64,000 nucleotides of DNA from Xylaria sp. FL1777 (lineage: Eukaryota > Ascomycota > Sordariomycetes > Xylariales > Xylariaceae). The DNA lies in contig MU400609.1 in the NCBI GenBank assembly GCA_022578965.1, positions 81,864 to 145,863 on the forward strand, written 5' to 3'. The position numbers and the translations under genes are program-made. Of this stretch, positions 1-11,800 are shown in pieces (position 1 is the first letter of the stretch; every line of letters starts with the position of its first letter). Below the pieces are notes generated by a model. That model ran no database searches. It was not told the origin of the DNA and was given only the letters and a program-made list of their open reading frames with translations.

Positions 1-2931
1 TGTAGCGACGGTCGTGACGAGTCTCTGTAGTTTCTTGCCAGACGTCCCCCAGTAAGTAGGGACGTCGGCCGCATTTTCTGTGTGCACCGTCATTCTGTAC
101 TCGTCGAGACACGAGGGACTGGGTGAACGGCAGATGAGGAGTATGGTGAGAGGCTGGAAAAGAATCTCAAAGCGCTGTCGGGTCCGGGGGGTATTTATCT
201 CCCTTCTTAGCCATCCAAGATTCTCAAACGACGTTACAACACCATACACGTGGGGACGGGGCTAGGTGGCAATCCCTCACGAATGCGTGCATGGCCCCGA
301 GCCAAGACCGAAAAGAAATCCCAGTGAGGCCCGTTAAAAACCCACAGTCTCGGATGGCGCGAAAATGATGCAAACCAGAGATATATTGTCTCTGGGACGG
401 GCCATGATGAAAGCTAGCATTAGTCCCCCACTCTGTTACGCTGGTTCAGCATGCGAACCAAGACTGGATCCGGGGACGATCGTTACGCAGTCGGTCTTGA
501 GGCTTGATAAGCCTGATAACGAGCCCCACAGGAGGCTGAAAGGTTCGGCCACTTGTGATGGCTCTACAGGGACCATAACGAGGAACAAGGTGGTTCGTGA
601 AGAATCTTCAACCACGATCGTCATACGTTCCACATCTAAGTCCACGCCCGAGTCCACACCAACGGCACGTCAGCGGAGACGCGTGACTCGGTTTCTGCTC
701 GGTCAGCGCTTGTAACGGAGGTGTGGGTATCAACTGTGACGTCTCTCATGCCCTCAGCGGCACGGGCATGGCCTGCCGCCTCGGGCGAGGTCGGCTAAGG
801 AACATCCCGGGTCACAGCGATGTAGGACCAGAGTGATATATATATACCTACTGAACCTCGCTGAGCCGAGCGGACGGCCGGGCGGGATTCCCACAAGAAG
901 TATACCGCACGCCGAAGAGTGGGATTATGATCGTCGTATGGTGTTCCTTCCCCATACGCGTCACCAAATCGCAAACTTTGGTCGTCAATTCCAATGCTTG
1001 CTTGGTTCCTCTCGTAGTGGTAGTGCTCACTCAGATTGTGTTCGAATTACTACTATAAACAAGTGATTACCCAAACAGCAGGCTCCTCACAGTAATCGAT
1101 GTGGCGTGGAGGAGGTCGCCTTGGGTGTAGGTATTCCGCCGAGGTGCATGGCGGTATGGATGAATAATTGGGTCGGAATTGGGTCAGTAGTCATACTGGT
1201 ATGGGCTCGAATTCTGATATCGCTAGATATTGTAGAGGTAGGCAAGTGGATAAGAGGTATTGATGGAGAACCTAGGGAGGTAGATGAAATGGAGATGGTT
1301 GAGATTGTCAGTCACCTTAACTTGTAAGGGGCCTTATTTGCACGGTGCCTCATACTTCCCGCTATCGAGACCCACACACTTAGCACGGTACCATTTACAC
1401 CTTGTCTAAGCTCCCTAAATAAACCACGCAATCTCTCAATTAAAAAAAAAAGGAAAAGAAAAAAGTAAAATCTCTTGATACATAAATCTTTAGTTTCCCC
1501 CCTTTTTTCACATTATTTAACTTTGAGTTGGATTTAAAGCATCGTGGGTATGCGTGCCGTGTTGTGTTTAGCGCAACGCGATCAACATTAAGGGTCCACG
1601 GCACTACTAGGATACACTAGGGACTAGTCTACGGCCATAAGATCCACTGGATCCACTAGCCCGGCATTACGCTGGTTACGATGATGTCATGGGCGGGTTG
1701 GTACACCTTTCGTCCGACCTCTTTCCTTCTCCCTTTTCGTTTACGTTTCTTTTCACCTCTTTCGACAAAAGTAGAAATGGCTTTAAAAAATCTTTTATCT
1801 CCACCAGATTCTACCCGATTTTTCCTAACCCCGCGGTTCTAGGTTACCAATGTGTTGGTATCGTCCAGAAATTTAAATCTTAGTTCAAAACCACCAATGA
1901 AGAGACCACACAGCTCCGCGGTTCCAATGACTCGCTTTCATTGCTGGCTGTTTTGTATGAATAGCTGCAAGTGTGTTTCCTAGAGATGAGGGGTCGAGCA
2001 CTACACGAGTCCTTCCCCCCCTCCTTTTCCGGTTAATACAACGTGAACCTGCCTACGTTGGCGAATCATGAGTGGTTCTCGGAGGAATCGGTGCTCTACA
2101 TATGCAATCCCCGCTACCTTGAACGAGGTAGAGATGAAGGATCATCAAACTATTGCGAGCCACATCAGCTTCACCAAGGCTAGACAACCAAGGTACTGCC
2201 TTTGCATGGACGTCAACATGATGTTGCAATGATCGATTGGCGAAGATATGTGAATTCTCTCCCAAGATCGGTCTAATTACATGCTAATTGAATACCGAGG
2301 TCCTTGATCGTAAAACTTGCCCACCTGTAGGGCTAAGATTCTTCTCGGTCATGTTTTCTCACTTACATATCTAGCCTATATGTGAGGCAGCGGCTTCGTT
2401 TCAACAGTAGCCAGTGGGTGGCAAGCATATCTCTCTTACGCCGCAAGTGTCTAACAACGAGCAGATTCGTCTCATGATTGATCTGTAACTTGAGATGAAT
2501 TAGTGCGAAGCAGCCCACTAGTTCTAGCACGATTATGACACAATTCCAATGTCCAAGTGTATGTGTACTATGTAAGTTGGATTAAGTTCCCAATAGAGAG
2601 ATAATTAGTATTCGCTACGAGAGGGAAGTTATATTTCTAGCGTGAAAGATATCAACTTATGACTAGACGGACTAGACGGTCGATTCATTGCCCCAGCCTA
2701 AACTATTCAGGTCGTTATATAATCACAATCCGAATTCACCGCCGTAGGAGTTCTCCGATAGGGCCATTCACACCTTGCGATAGAATAGTTTAAGAGGTAA
2801 TTAAAATATTTGGGATAGCCTCATTATTTACTCGATACTTCTGTCCTAGTGTACAAGGCTTACAGTAGGGCGTTTAATCATCGCCTGTCTCAAGTTTCCC
2901 TTCACTTATATTTCCAATGTGAAATAGGGAA
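1..2931. other. Intergenic DNA, no gene recognised
   Basis: Nearly 3 kb with ordinary base composition and only short open frames (none above about 120 codons), none with a recognisable domain or signal peptide. A poly-A/purine tract lies at 1441-1470 and a pyrimidine-rich stretch at 1715-1760. I see no tRNA or rRNA signature. It may contain the far upstream part of a gene outside the window. Confidence 0.6.
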
Positions 2932-5558
2932 TTAGATTTCGGCCAGCTTATCTCCTTTAATGTTTACAAAGATAATCCGGCTGTCATTTCTCGTAGACGT
3001 AGTTGGAGTTGCCTTCGTCACCGTCCCATTCCTATCCCACATGAAATCAACCGAACCGCCCCCTCGGATTCTCAGGCCAGACACACTTCCATTTCCCCAC
3101 GCAGGGGGGATAGCGGGCCCAAGTACCACTATTCTTTCCTTCTTCGCCCCGTATGGTATCGGCAAGTCAACGACCAGCATGCTCAGCATCGCACCAGCGA
3201 GCCCGAAGTTTGCGTCGATCTGGAACGGCTGGTTAAGCGCGGTGTACATACTGAAGCCATTGTTAGCGAAGTTGGTGTCTATGGCGTAGCGAAGTTCCTC
3301 GTATGCGGTCTCCGTATCATTTAATCGAGCCCAGCAGGCGGCGCGCCAGACTTTCTCCCATCCTGCATTCGCATCGTCCCCATTGCCCAAGCCGCGAGAG
3401 ATCAGTGTCTCCCTGACGGCGTCTTGAATGGTAGCATTACTGTAGCCTCCTGCGTATGATGACACTGAGTATCCTGGATACCATCCGACGAGATGAGAGA
3501 GGTGGCGATGAGTGCTTTTGTTGTTATAGCCGTACGAATCTGGAAGCTTCCATTCTTTGATCCCGCCCCAATTCGTGAAGTGGACTCCCGTATCAAGTCT
3601 CTCTAGGCTGGAAACTACGCTTTTGAGGAATCCCTTGTCCTTTTCTCCGACAATGCTGGCGCTGGATAGTACGTTGTCGAATACCTGGTGGATCAGTTGC
3701 TGGTAGTGCGTACAGCCGAATGTCGTTGGACCTATCTCGGGACTATTACAGGGGTTTACCACAAGGGTTCCGTCATTAAAGAACTTGTCTTCTTGGAGCT
3801 GCGATACCCAGAATTGAGCTATACCTTTCAGGAGCGGGTAACCTTGTTTCCTTAACCAGTCGGTGTCTTGTGTGTATTCGAAGTGATCCCACACATGTTG
3901 CATCATCCATGCAGCGGCTGCTGGGTCTAAGTTGGCTGTTAGCGGGAGCGATTCCCAGACAGTGGTGGGCCATACAATCTGCCCATAGAGCATCCTCCTT
4001 CATTGCTGTATGACCGAAAATATTCATCTCATTGTGCACCACCCAACCATCAGCATTGTAAAGAAGCCTAGCCGTCTCAGTTCCACGGGGAACCCAAGTA
4101 TCTTCCATATAGTTCCAGAGAGCTCCCTCTGTGTCACCCAACCCGGTCTGCTCCGCGGCCCAGTAGTTCATTTGCAAGTTGATATTGGCGTGATAATCGG
4201 CGCCCCAGGCGGAATCGAGACGCTCGGTCCAGCGACCTTGAAGGTTAGCCGGCAACGAGTTATCTCGAGACGAAGAGATCAGCAGGTGGCGAGAGTAATC
4301 GAATAGCAGTGACTCTAAGAAAGGGTCTCCCGAGCTCGTCCAGTTGTAGTTGGAAAAAATAACTGCCGTCTCCAATTCGGACGAATGCTTGGGGTCAGGT
4401 AGCTCCAAGCTGAAAGCCCCCTCGAGGGCTTGATAATCCTGCAAGTGTCTAACTAGCAGAGTCTCATACTCCTTGGATACCACCTGAGAGGTAATCTTGG
4501 AAATAACTGGAACTGGGTCTTGGCCTCGGAAAGAGTAGCCAGCTTCCTTGTTACCCTTTTTCTGATCGTAGTCCGTGTCTGCCGCGATGACAAGTGTCTG
4601 CGACGTCTGTGACTCTACAGATTTAACAACAAGACGACCTGAATCCAGACAGCTTGACACTGCAGATTCACCTAAAGGTCTCGCGATTGCGCTAAATTTC
4701 ATGCCCTGCGGCGAGCCTGTTTGCGTATACCCTATAAATTGGACTGAGCCATTTCTGCAGTTGGTCGTGATGAGATCTTGGGAGGTGAGCAAATTTTCAA
4801 AGCCAACGGTGATAGCAGGCAGGGGACTCGTCGACTCGATGTGATAAATACAGACTTGATCGGGATATGAGCAAAATAGCGAGGTTGTGAAGTTTGCTTC
4901 ATTAGAAGTGAACTGCGTTGTATGAATACCTGTCTTTAGGTCGAGGCTTCTCTTGTAGCCACTGTAGGACTCGATTTCGGGGATGGTGATAGTGACGTTT
5001 CCCAGTACTCGGTTGGAGCCGTAGTTTGCTCCAGTGCCAAGGAGGGGAGAAAGGTCTATGTTTATGTCAATAAACAACAGATAATGAGTTTCTTTCAATC
5101 AGGCCATACCACCAGTTCCATTTTGGAAGATACTCGCACGAATTTCTGGCAGTGCTAAATATTTCGGCTCTGCAGGGTTGCCCCCATCGTAGCTCTACCA
5201 TCTTAGAAGTTAGCGGAATCGATGTGAAGCCTTTAGTTATCACTTTTCCGTTTGGCGTACCGAATTTTCAAACGGCCCTCCTGACCATAGGGAGTCCACA
5301 TTGAGGCTCAATTTCTCGGAAGCTGGGGGCCCAAAAGAAATGACTAATGCGACAGAAGGTTAGTAGTGGAATAAGCAGAGTGGTAGAATGCTCCTAACCG
5401 CCAAGCTTCCCATTTCCGACGGGATAGCCTGTTTTGAGGAGGTAGTTTTCAGAATCATCAGGCCCGTATCCTGCAGGATTTGTTGACCAGAGGGATTTCG
5501 CATTCGACAATCTCAGGCAGCCGCCAAGTATAACAGCTGTGACAAATGTTGACTTCAT
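2932..5558 (-). CDS. Secreted GH95 alpha-L-fucosidase, five exons, 800 aa
   Basis: This is a glycoside hydrolase family 95 enzyme, which releases terminal (classically alpha-1,2-linked) L-fucose from glycans outside the cell. Exons on the minus strand are 5558-5399, 5343-5261, 5194-5110, 5055-3976 and 3926-2932; the four introns are 55, 66, 54 and 49 bp with GT..AG ends. Each junction restores family sequence, for example [13 protein letters not shown] into SYDGGNP, and [15 protein letters not shown] across the last intron. The first ATG opens a signal peptide, [20 protein letters not shown]. Active-site landmarks are present: [11 protein letters not shown] (Asn400 and Asn402), NSPEIG (Glu533, matching the general acid) and QIDANFG (Asp707, in the position of the Asp that activates water with the two Asn). 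The length of 800 aa fits the roughly 800-aa fungal AfcA-type members. All frames close with no stop, so the gene looks intact. The substrate linkage is inferred from the family; fungal GH95 also includes galactosidases. Confidence 0.93.
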
Positions 5559-6162
5559 CCTTGAAGAGAGGCGCACTTTCTTGCCTCCAACTGCCCCACG
5601 AGAGAGTAGCGCTGAGTACGGATCCCTATCCCACTATCTTGGCAGGGCACACCTATGCTTCCTGGTTGGACAATTACGATGAAACGATCCATCATGCTAT
5701 TAATTGAAAGCATATATACAGATACTCATATACAAGAGATCGGTGGTTTCCTCCAATTGGTAATCATTGGTGGTAAAATACGATTCGCTCCATCTTCGGA
5801 GCACTCAATGGCACGAGGGGCAAGGCGGGGTTCAACATCCGTGTTGGGGTAATAGATCGGAGAGTTAATGCAAACGATCGTGAATGCCAAGCCACTTCAT
5901 CAGCTTCTTTGCGCGGCCGGCAAGTTTTCTAACTTCTATGCTAATCTTCACTATACAGGGCTGGTTCGGGGTGGACGCGGAGTGTTCAGAAAAATAAGCG
6001 TAATGCGTATTGTTCATTAGGTCAACTCATCATAGGACCAAGACCAGCATATTCTTGACCGCAATCCATTATCTTTTGTGCTTATGCCAGTAGTTCTGCA
6101 GGCAGACGTCCAACATGCTCTTGTGAAAGAGCCGAACTATTCGGCCTTCCTTAATCAAGCCT
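5559..6162. other. Intergenic region between fucosidase and CVNH gene
   Basis: About 600 bp with no supported gene. It should hold the promoter of the minus-strand fucosidase (sequence just above 5558) and the 3' untranslated region of the CVNH gene. I see no clear TATA box or operator. Confidence 0.5.
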
Positions 6163-6762
6163 TCACAAGATAAATCCGGGGCACGTTTTAGGTTGACTAT
6201 CCCAACAACCCAGGAGGCCATTTCTATTCTCCACAACGTCCTCTGTCAGAAAAGCGGTCAGTGGATGAGTGCGAAAATCAAACTAAGTGTTGATTGTGTG
6301 TGATATAAAATGTACCTAGATCGACCTCGGTGTCTCGCCACGGCGCATTCTTGCCGAACATTCGGCAACTGCAGGAAAGGACTGTCGCATTTCTACCTGT
6401 GAGTCGGCAGTTTTGGCAGCTTCTCTCGAAGTGTCCACTGCGCTTCTATATCAGTACTTTGAGCTTGAGTGGGAGCCTGAGAAACATGAAGGGGAGGCAT
6501 GGGAGAAGGCGCCAGAGTTACGAGAGACATACTTGATCGTAGCGGTTAGGTGGCCGAGCGAGTTCATGAGACAGTAGCTGAGATCGAGCATGGTGCAGAT
6601 TTGGCGGCCGGTAGGGGAAGGGCATAGAGTGCTGAGGTAGGGCACAGCATTGATGATGTTGAACTGCGCGTTGCCACCGAAGCCGCACTCCTCTCGCCAG
6701 CCAGCGTTGGCAATGCCGAGAAAGAGCTGAGCTGAAAGTAGGAAAGAGAGGAAGAACTGCAT
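6163..6762 (-). CDS. Secreted CVNH (cyanovirin-N homology) domain protein, 143 aa
   Basis: A small secreted protein with a CVNH fold, a sugar-binding beta-sheet module found in fungal lectins. Exons are 6762-6533, 6437-6316 and 6242-6163 (230, 122 and 80 bp); introns are 95 and 73 bp. The signal peptide is MQFFLSFLLSAQLFLGIANA. The mature part has the two-fold CVNH pattern: MLDLSYCLMNSLGHLTATIN, GHFERSCQNCRLTG, VLSCSCRMFG, then WRDTEVDLEDVVENRNGLLG, the usual end motif (acid-Asp-Leu, Ile/Val-x-Asn-x-x-Gly-x-Leu). The last two blocks appear only after splicing, which supports the exon model; total length is exactly 144 codons with the stop. It has ten cysteines in the mature part (26, 47, 56, 64, 84, 87, 99, 101, 130, 138), more than the four of cyanovirin-N, so extra disulfides are likely. 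Sugar specificity cannot be read. The first acceptor is ambiguous (TATAG or GCGCAG); GCGCAG was chosen because only it yields the CVNH motifs. Confidence 0.85.
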
Positions 6763-7892
6763 TTTCTTCTTTGGTAGGATGAATCAGATCAATAAGGCAG
6801 GAGTCAAAAGCGTGAAGAAAGTGTCAGTAGTGGGCGTCTTGATGTTTGACGGGTGTTGAGCTTGACGGTGCGAGATAGGTGGATGTATGGATCTATACCA
6901 ATTGATGTAAGGAAGAGCCAATAAGTTAGTGGGAGGTATTGAGGACGAGGGGAGGTACATATGATCACTGATGGAAACTTGTGTTGCTTAGGAGACAATC
7001 TTCTTGATATCGTTGTCAGGTATTACAGTTAGAATCGCCGGCCTTATGGTACTTGTAGCTTGTAGCTGCCCTGGCAATCGAAAAACGGCGAGGACAATCA
7101 GTGCCTTGCAAACATCGGCGGCTTGAGAGGTATTTGTTCACTAGTAACTTGTTCCCCAACACTGAAATTATATGCGCATTTGTCACATTAGGATCATATT
7201 TTGCATCTACAACTTTTATTCACTCAACGCCCCCAGCGCCATTTCATCAGTCTTGGAGGTCTTCTACACAGGTAAGAGTTAACGGTTTTCAATACATTGC
7301 ATGCTAAAATGTTGATCACTACAGCTAACGCGCACCCGAGATCATCTTCCAAGGTGACATTGTACTTAAAAAGTGCTTGGATGGGGAGTGAGATTATCTT
7401 TGGTTGTAAGTGCCCAGTGGCATGTGATTGAGTTACAGCGGTACTTCTGGGGAATCTGTTAATCAATGTCGTGATAACCCCGGCAACCCATCAAGGTCCT
7501 CATCTTCAACAACAAGTGGATCGATTACGTAGGTATCTAATCCGCCAGTATATAATCCGGCCCTTCTAGTTTGGGCCATCCCTTTCGAGCACTTCTTACA
7601 CATATTACTTGTAGCCGAAATTTCGATGTCATCTATGGTCAGCATCAACACCATGACAGCGTGGTATTCCTACTACCGTTAACCGACAGACACACTTTAT
7701 CACTCAATGTGTTCAAATTAATATTCTTACGATTTCGGGTATTTTGAGAAAGATGCACTCATCTATCACTTCATTTCTCATTAGATTGCTGACTACATGT
7801 CGTATTATCCATCAACGCATTGCGCCAAGATTCATGACCAACTACTCTACAGACGCCATCCAATGCAATTCGCACATTCAACACATCGCCAT
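6763..7892. other. Intergenic region, no gene recognised
   Basis: About 1.1 kb with several open frames of 60-80 codons on both strands, none with a recognisable domain, a signal peptide or clear splice partners. It includes the promoter of the CVNH gene (above 6762) and the 3' flank of the metalloprotease gene. Confidence 0.5.
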
Positions 7893-8853
7893 TTAAGAGC
7901 GATAAGCCGACCAAGCACTGTACATGCGGGTCTGTTGGCCAGCGGTGAATTCGGTGTAGCAATCACTAGCGTACAGGTTAGTATTGATTCTGCCAACTGA
8001 AACTCATACATCGGATTGGGACAGTGACTTACTCGTCAGTGTAGTCCATGTAGTTGTGGATGGGGTCAACACCGCCGCCGGAGCAGGTATCACGGCCGGT
8101 AGGGCAGCCGGAAGCGGGCGACGCCTCGGGCGGAGTGTCGTCAACCATGTCGCCGGGAGCGGCGCAACCACCCTGGAAAGTGTGGTAGAGGTTCATCCAG
8201 TGCCCAATCTCGTGGGTGGCGGTGCCGCCAAGGTTATAGGGAGCAGCTGAACCGCCGGGTACAGACTGGCCGAGGATTGTGCAGCCGTCGATGATGAAGT
8301 TGGTCGAGCCAGTAGAGTGGCTGGACGTGGGGAAGTAGCAGTAGCCGAGGAGACCGCCACCAAGGTTACCGAGGAAGTAGATGTTCAGGTCAGAGTAGGT
8401 ACCTTTTCGGAGAGCACTCTTCATGGACGTCTCTGCGCCATCGGCAGCCCAGTTGGCATTGACAGTCCAGTCACTGCTGACAAGGTTGAAGGTGATGCCG
8501 TGCACGCCATAGGCGCTGTTTAAGACGGCAAGTTGATTGTTCAACATCGTTTGCTGTAGAAGATGTTAGCCTTGCTTGTCGAGCTTTTTAGTGGGAAGAA
8601 GCCATCGTACCGTGAGGTAGCCGCCGCTGAGGGAGTTGGATGAAGCAACGACGTGGAAGTAGGTATTGACGGTGAACCCGGCTTGAGCGCGAGACTCGCC
8701 CTTGGCGAGAGCAATGCGCTCCAACTCAAGCATGGCACGGGACTCAGCTATCTGCTGTTCTGTAGGCTCCGGGGTACCGCAGAGTCGAGTGGTGTTGAAT
8801 GAGGCGCTGGCCGTGGCCAGGAGAGCCGAAGCGATCAGAGCCTTGAACTGCAT
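7893..8853 (-). CDS. Secreted M43B (pappalysin-like) zinc metalloprotease, 278 aa
   Basis: An extracellular metalloprotease of peptidase family M43, subfamily B, which cleaves proteins outside the cell using one zinc ion. Exons are 8853-8611, 8553-8033 and 7965-7893; introns are 57 and 67 bp, with donors GTACGA and GTAAGT and acceptors CTACAG and GCTAG. The signal peptide is MQFKALIASALLATASA. The metzincin zinc motif HEIGHWMNLYH has ligands His195, His199 and His205 and catalytic Glu196. The Met-turn NYMDYTDD lies around Met250. The last exon supplies the family end block CYTEFTAGQQTRMYSAW, which confirms the second intron. There is no long propeptide, only about 45 residues between the signal peptide and FTVNTYFHVV. 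The gene looks intact. Expanded M43 families are common in pathogenic and saprotrophic ascomycetes; a role in host or substrate protein breakdown is inferred. Confidence 0.93.
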
Positions 8854-11800
8854 GGTGTCTGCCTCGGCGTAGTGAACTGAGAGGGATGGATGAGGTGAAT
8901 GGGATGAAAGTGTGGATGATAAGACCCAGTTCCGGAGAGGATCGACTCCCTTTATACTCAGACCGAGCCCGCATGCTCTTACATTCTCGTGCACTCTCTG
9001 CCTGGAAAGGTTTTGCAGAGAGCTCCCAGCACCCGAGTTAGACCCATGGTAACACTAGGCCGGCCAGCGAGATGAATAGCAGTGATGGAACGACCTGCCT
9101 AATTCACGTACCTTAGCTGCAACGCTCTCTGCCATCGAAAGTTGTGGCCCGGCAACGAGAACCTGAGCTCATCGGGGAGGCCAATCAGAATCGACGTCTG
9201 ACAGAGAGAACTTGTCAGATATCAAGCGCCGCGGCAAAGATAAGTGCGGTTCCAAAGGCATCTAAGCAGCGTACAAGGCTTGGAGAACGATGAAAGGCAC
9301 AATATCCGAACGATAACTGGGGTTTCTGCTAGGGGCCATCTGGTAGGTGGGTTAATGACTACGTGAAAAAGGAAGTTGATAAGCCCCAAGCCCAACCACT
9401 GCTGGCAATCACTTCCCAACACGGGACATTCCTCCATGATTATTCAACGCGAGGATTTGGCTGCTCAAAGGCCAAGAACTAACTTCCTGGATTGCCTACA
9501 TATAATTCCTTTGATCTCGGCGAATTTCGCAAACGACCGGCGCATTAGCCAAGCTGAATTATGTCAACGGCTCTAGCATTCCTTGTTCACTTCTTCAGGG
9601 GATCGAAGATCGGCGGTGGCTTGAATTACGGGTTCGGACTGGACCGGCAGTGTTCGAGTATGACCAATCATCGCATGACCACCAAATGCACACGAGACGC
9701 CATTCCCAGCTGCCACTTACGTTGCCGACCATAGTGAGGGGGGGGAGTAGGAGGAGCCGTAACTCTGCCTCGGGTTGGTCATCGCACAACGCCAGATCCC
9801 AGTCAGACGCCAGCATCGTGTGCATATGTGCAATAGATAAGATGGCCAGGATAGAACCTAAAGCTTGGCGAGCTTGGGCAGAAGCTTATCGACCGTGTGC
9901 TATACAAAAAAGGCGAACCTCTTGCCTCTTGGAGTTAAGTCTTGATTCCCCTGATTCTTGGCTTAGCTTGGCGCCGGCATCGCATTCATTACCGTGACAT
10001 GCTGACTTGTAGCGTCGGCACCGTTAAACTTGTTCGCCTCTAGCGGCGATTCTCAGGATTTTGCTTCTTGCAGTAGCTGAACGGCAGAAGGCAGAGACTT
10101 AGTCGCTAGGTTAGGTTCGAGGATTTGACGGTTCACAGCATTATGCATTTAGGGCCAGTGCTAATATGCAGGGCTTCAGGGCGGCCCTTCAGGAAGCACT
10201 GCATCAAATTGCCCGCGGTAGGTGTTACCCAATGCCAAAAATATCTTCATGAATATCCAGTGTACATTGCATGGAAGAACTTCTCCCGCCCCTTTACTGG
10301 TCCCCTATAGTCTGCTTCTCAATACTAAGACATAACTAGGACCTCATCCGCCGCTCTAATTGACTGACGGGGACGTTATAATCGCACAACAACCCCCGTC
10401 CCGGCCATCATTGGTGTTACATTTCTTAGCTGTACAATATTCCGTATCCCATTGCCTTGGCGCCCAGCCGACCCGTGGTTCTCTTGCAGAGCTACTATGA
10501 CTCGACAGGAAGGTATCCACGAGCCTGCTCTATTGTCGTCTTGCACCACTGACGTGGCTAACTAGCTTAGTTGTCCCGTTTTTGTGCGCATATCATCTCT
10601 ATTTTCGTAGCACGTATGGCAATCAAGGCCACCACGCTGTTTGGCCCAATTCACTGAGTGTAGTATAAACATACATCGTGTTTATATTACAGTTAGTAAG
10701 CATCGCGTGAAGCATATGCCGTCTGAGTATCCTCTGGTCATGTCAATATAACTGCGATAGGAATATGCTTCTCATTAGTAAGTCCCCAATTGTCAGATGT
10801 TACCTAACTACCACAAAAACCTGTCGGTGAAGCGAGAAATAGCTCCAGACTAATCGCTTATAACGAAGCGCACTATGGGATGATCGAGTGATACACCCTT
10901 TCAAACGAGTTCAAAGCTTACGGCTTACGGCAACGCTCTTACGGTATCCACCCCCAAGGTTCGGTAAGACAAAAGCAATATATCAACGGTTCGTAGCGTC
11001 GTATTTTATCACTCTCAGCTGATCAACACCAGCTCACCTATTCGAGACATCCTTAATGGTTCTATACTATTTACCAAAAATGTTCTACCTGCTTACGAGA
11101 ACATTAAGCAAGCAGCAAGCCAGGTGTATACTATGTAGCAGTCACTCGTGCTACGAGTCACAGCAGTCACGAACCAGTAGTCACCCATCAATAGAATTTT
11201 CTGGTCGAATGCCGTGGCTGATGCAGGCCCGTGCTTCTTTCATCCCTAGGATTGTTGGAGTTAGAGTTCGCATTGACTGCTGTCCTGCATGGTGAAGGAT
11301 CTCACTAGAATCAGATGGCCTAGCTGCACGCGTATCATCCTTCTGGGTCACCTCCGGAGCTCAGTTCTAGGCTCCTAATATGTGCCCAGTTCAGCAAACG
11401 ACTCCTTTGGAACGAACTGCTGCGAGATTTTGAAAACCAGAATGGCAGAGATGTGAGGTGTAGTCTATGTATAACGACGACATTAGGGGTAACGATGTAT
11501 ATTTCCTTTCGTTTGACGTTGCTTCATCAAGACCACAGCGCAGAGCCTCATGTTCTCGATCAGCATAAATGGGGACAAGTGTATGCTGATCTTTTGATGC
11601 AATTCATGCATTAGTGGTATCATTTATCCCCTTGCCGCTACCCATGCATCTTTGATAAGTACTGAGCAAACATAAAACGCCCTTCACAGTCACCTTACTT
11701 CGTTTTATCGTGCTAACGAGACACTTTAAACTGTCATTGATATCTAGTTATGAGGCAGAAAGAAACCCAAGGGACTGGGAAGTCAAAGGCGACATCATCG

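Noticed and set aside
365..715. A 116-codon frame with an antisense frame over it
   Set aside because: No domain, no signal peptide, no splice partners and atypical residue use. Likely chance.
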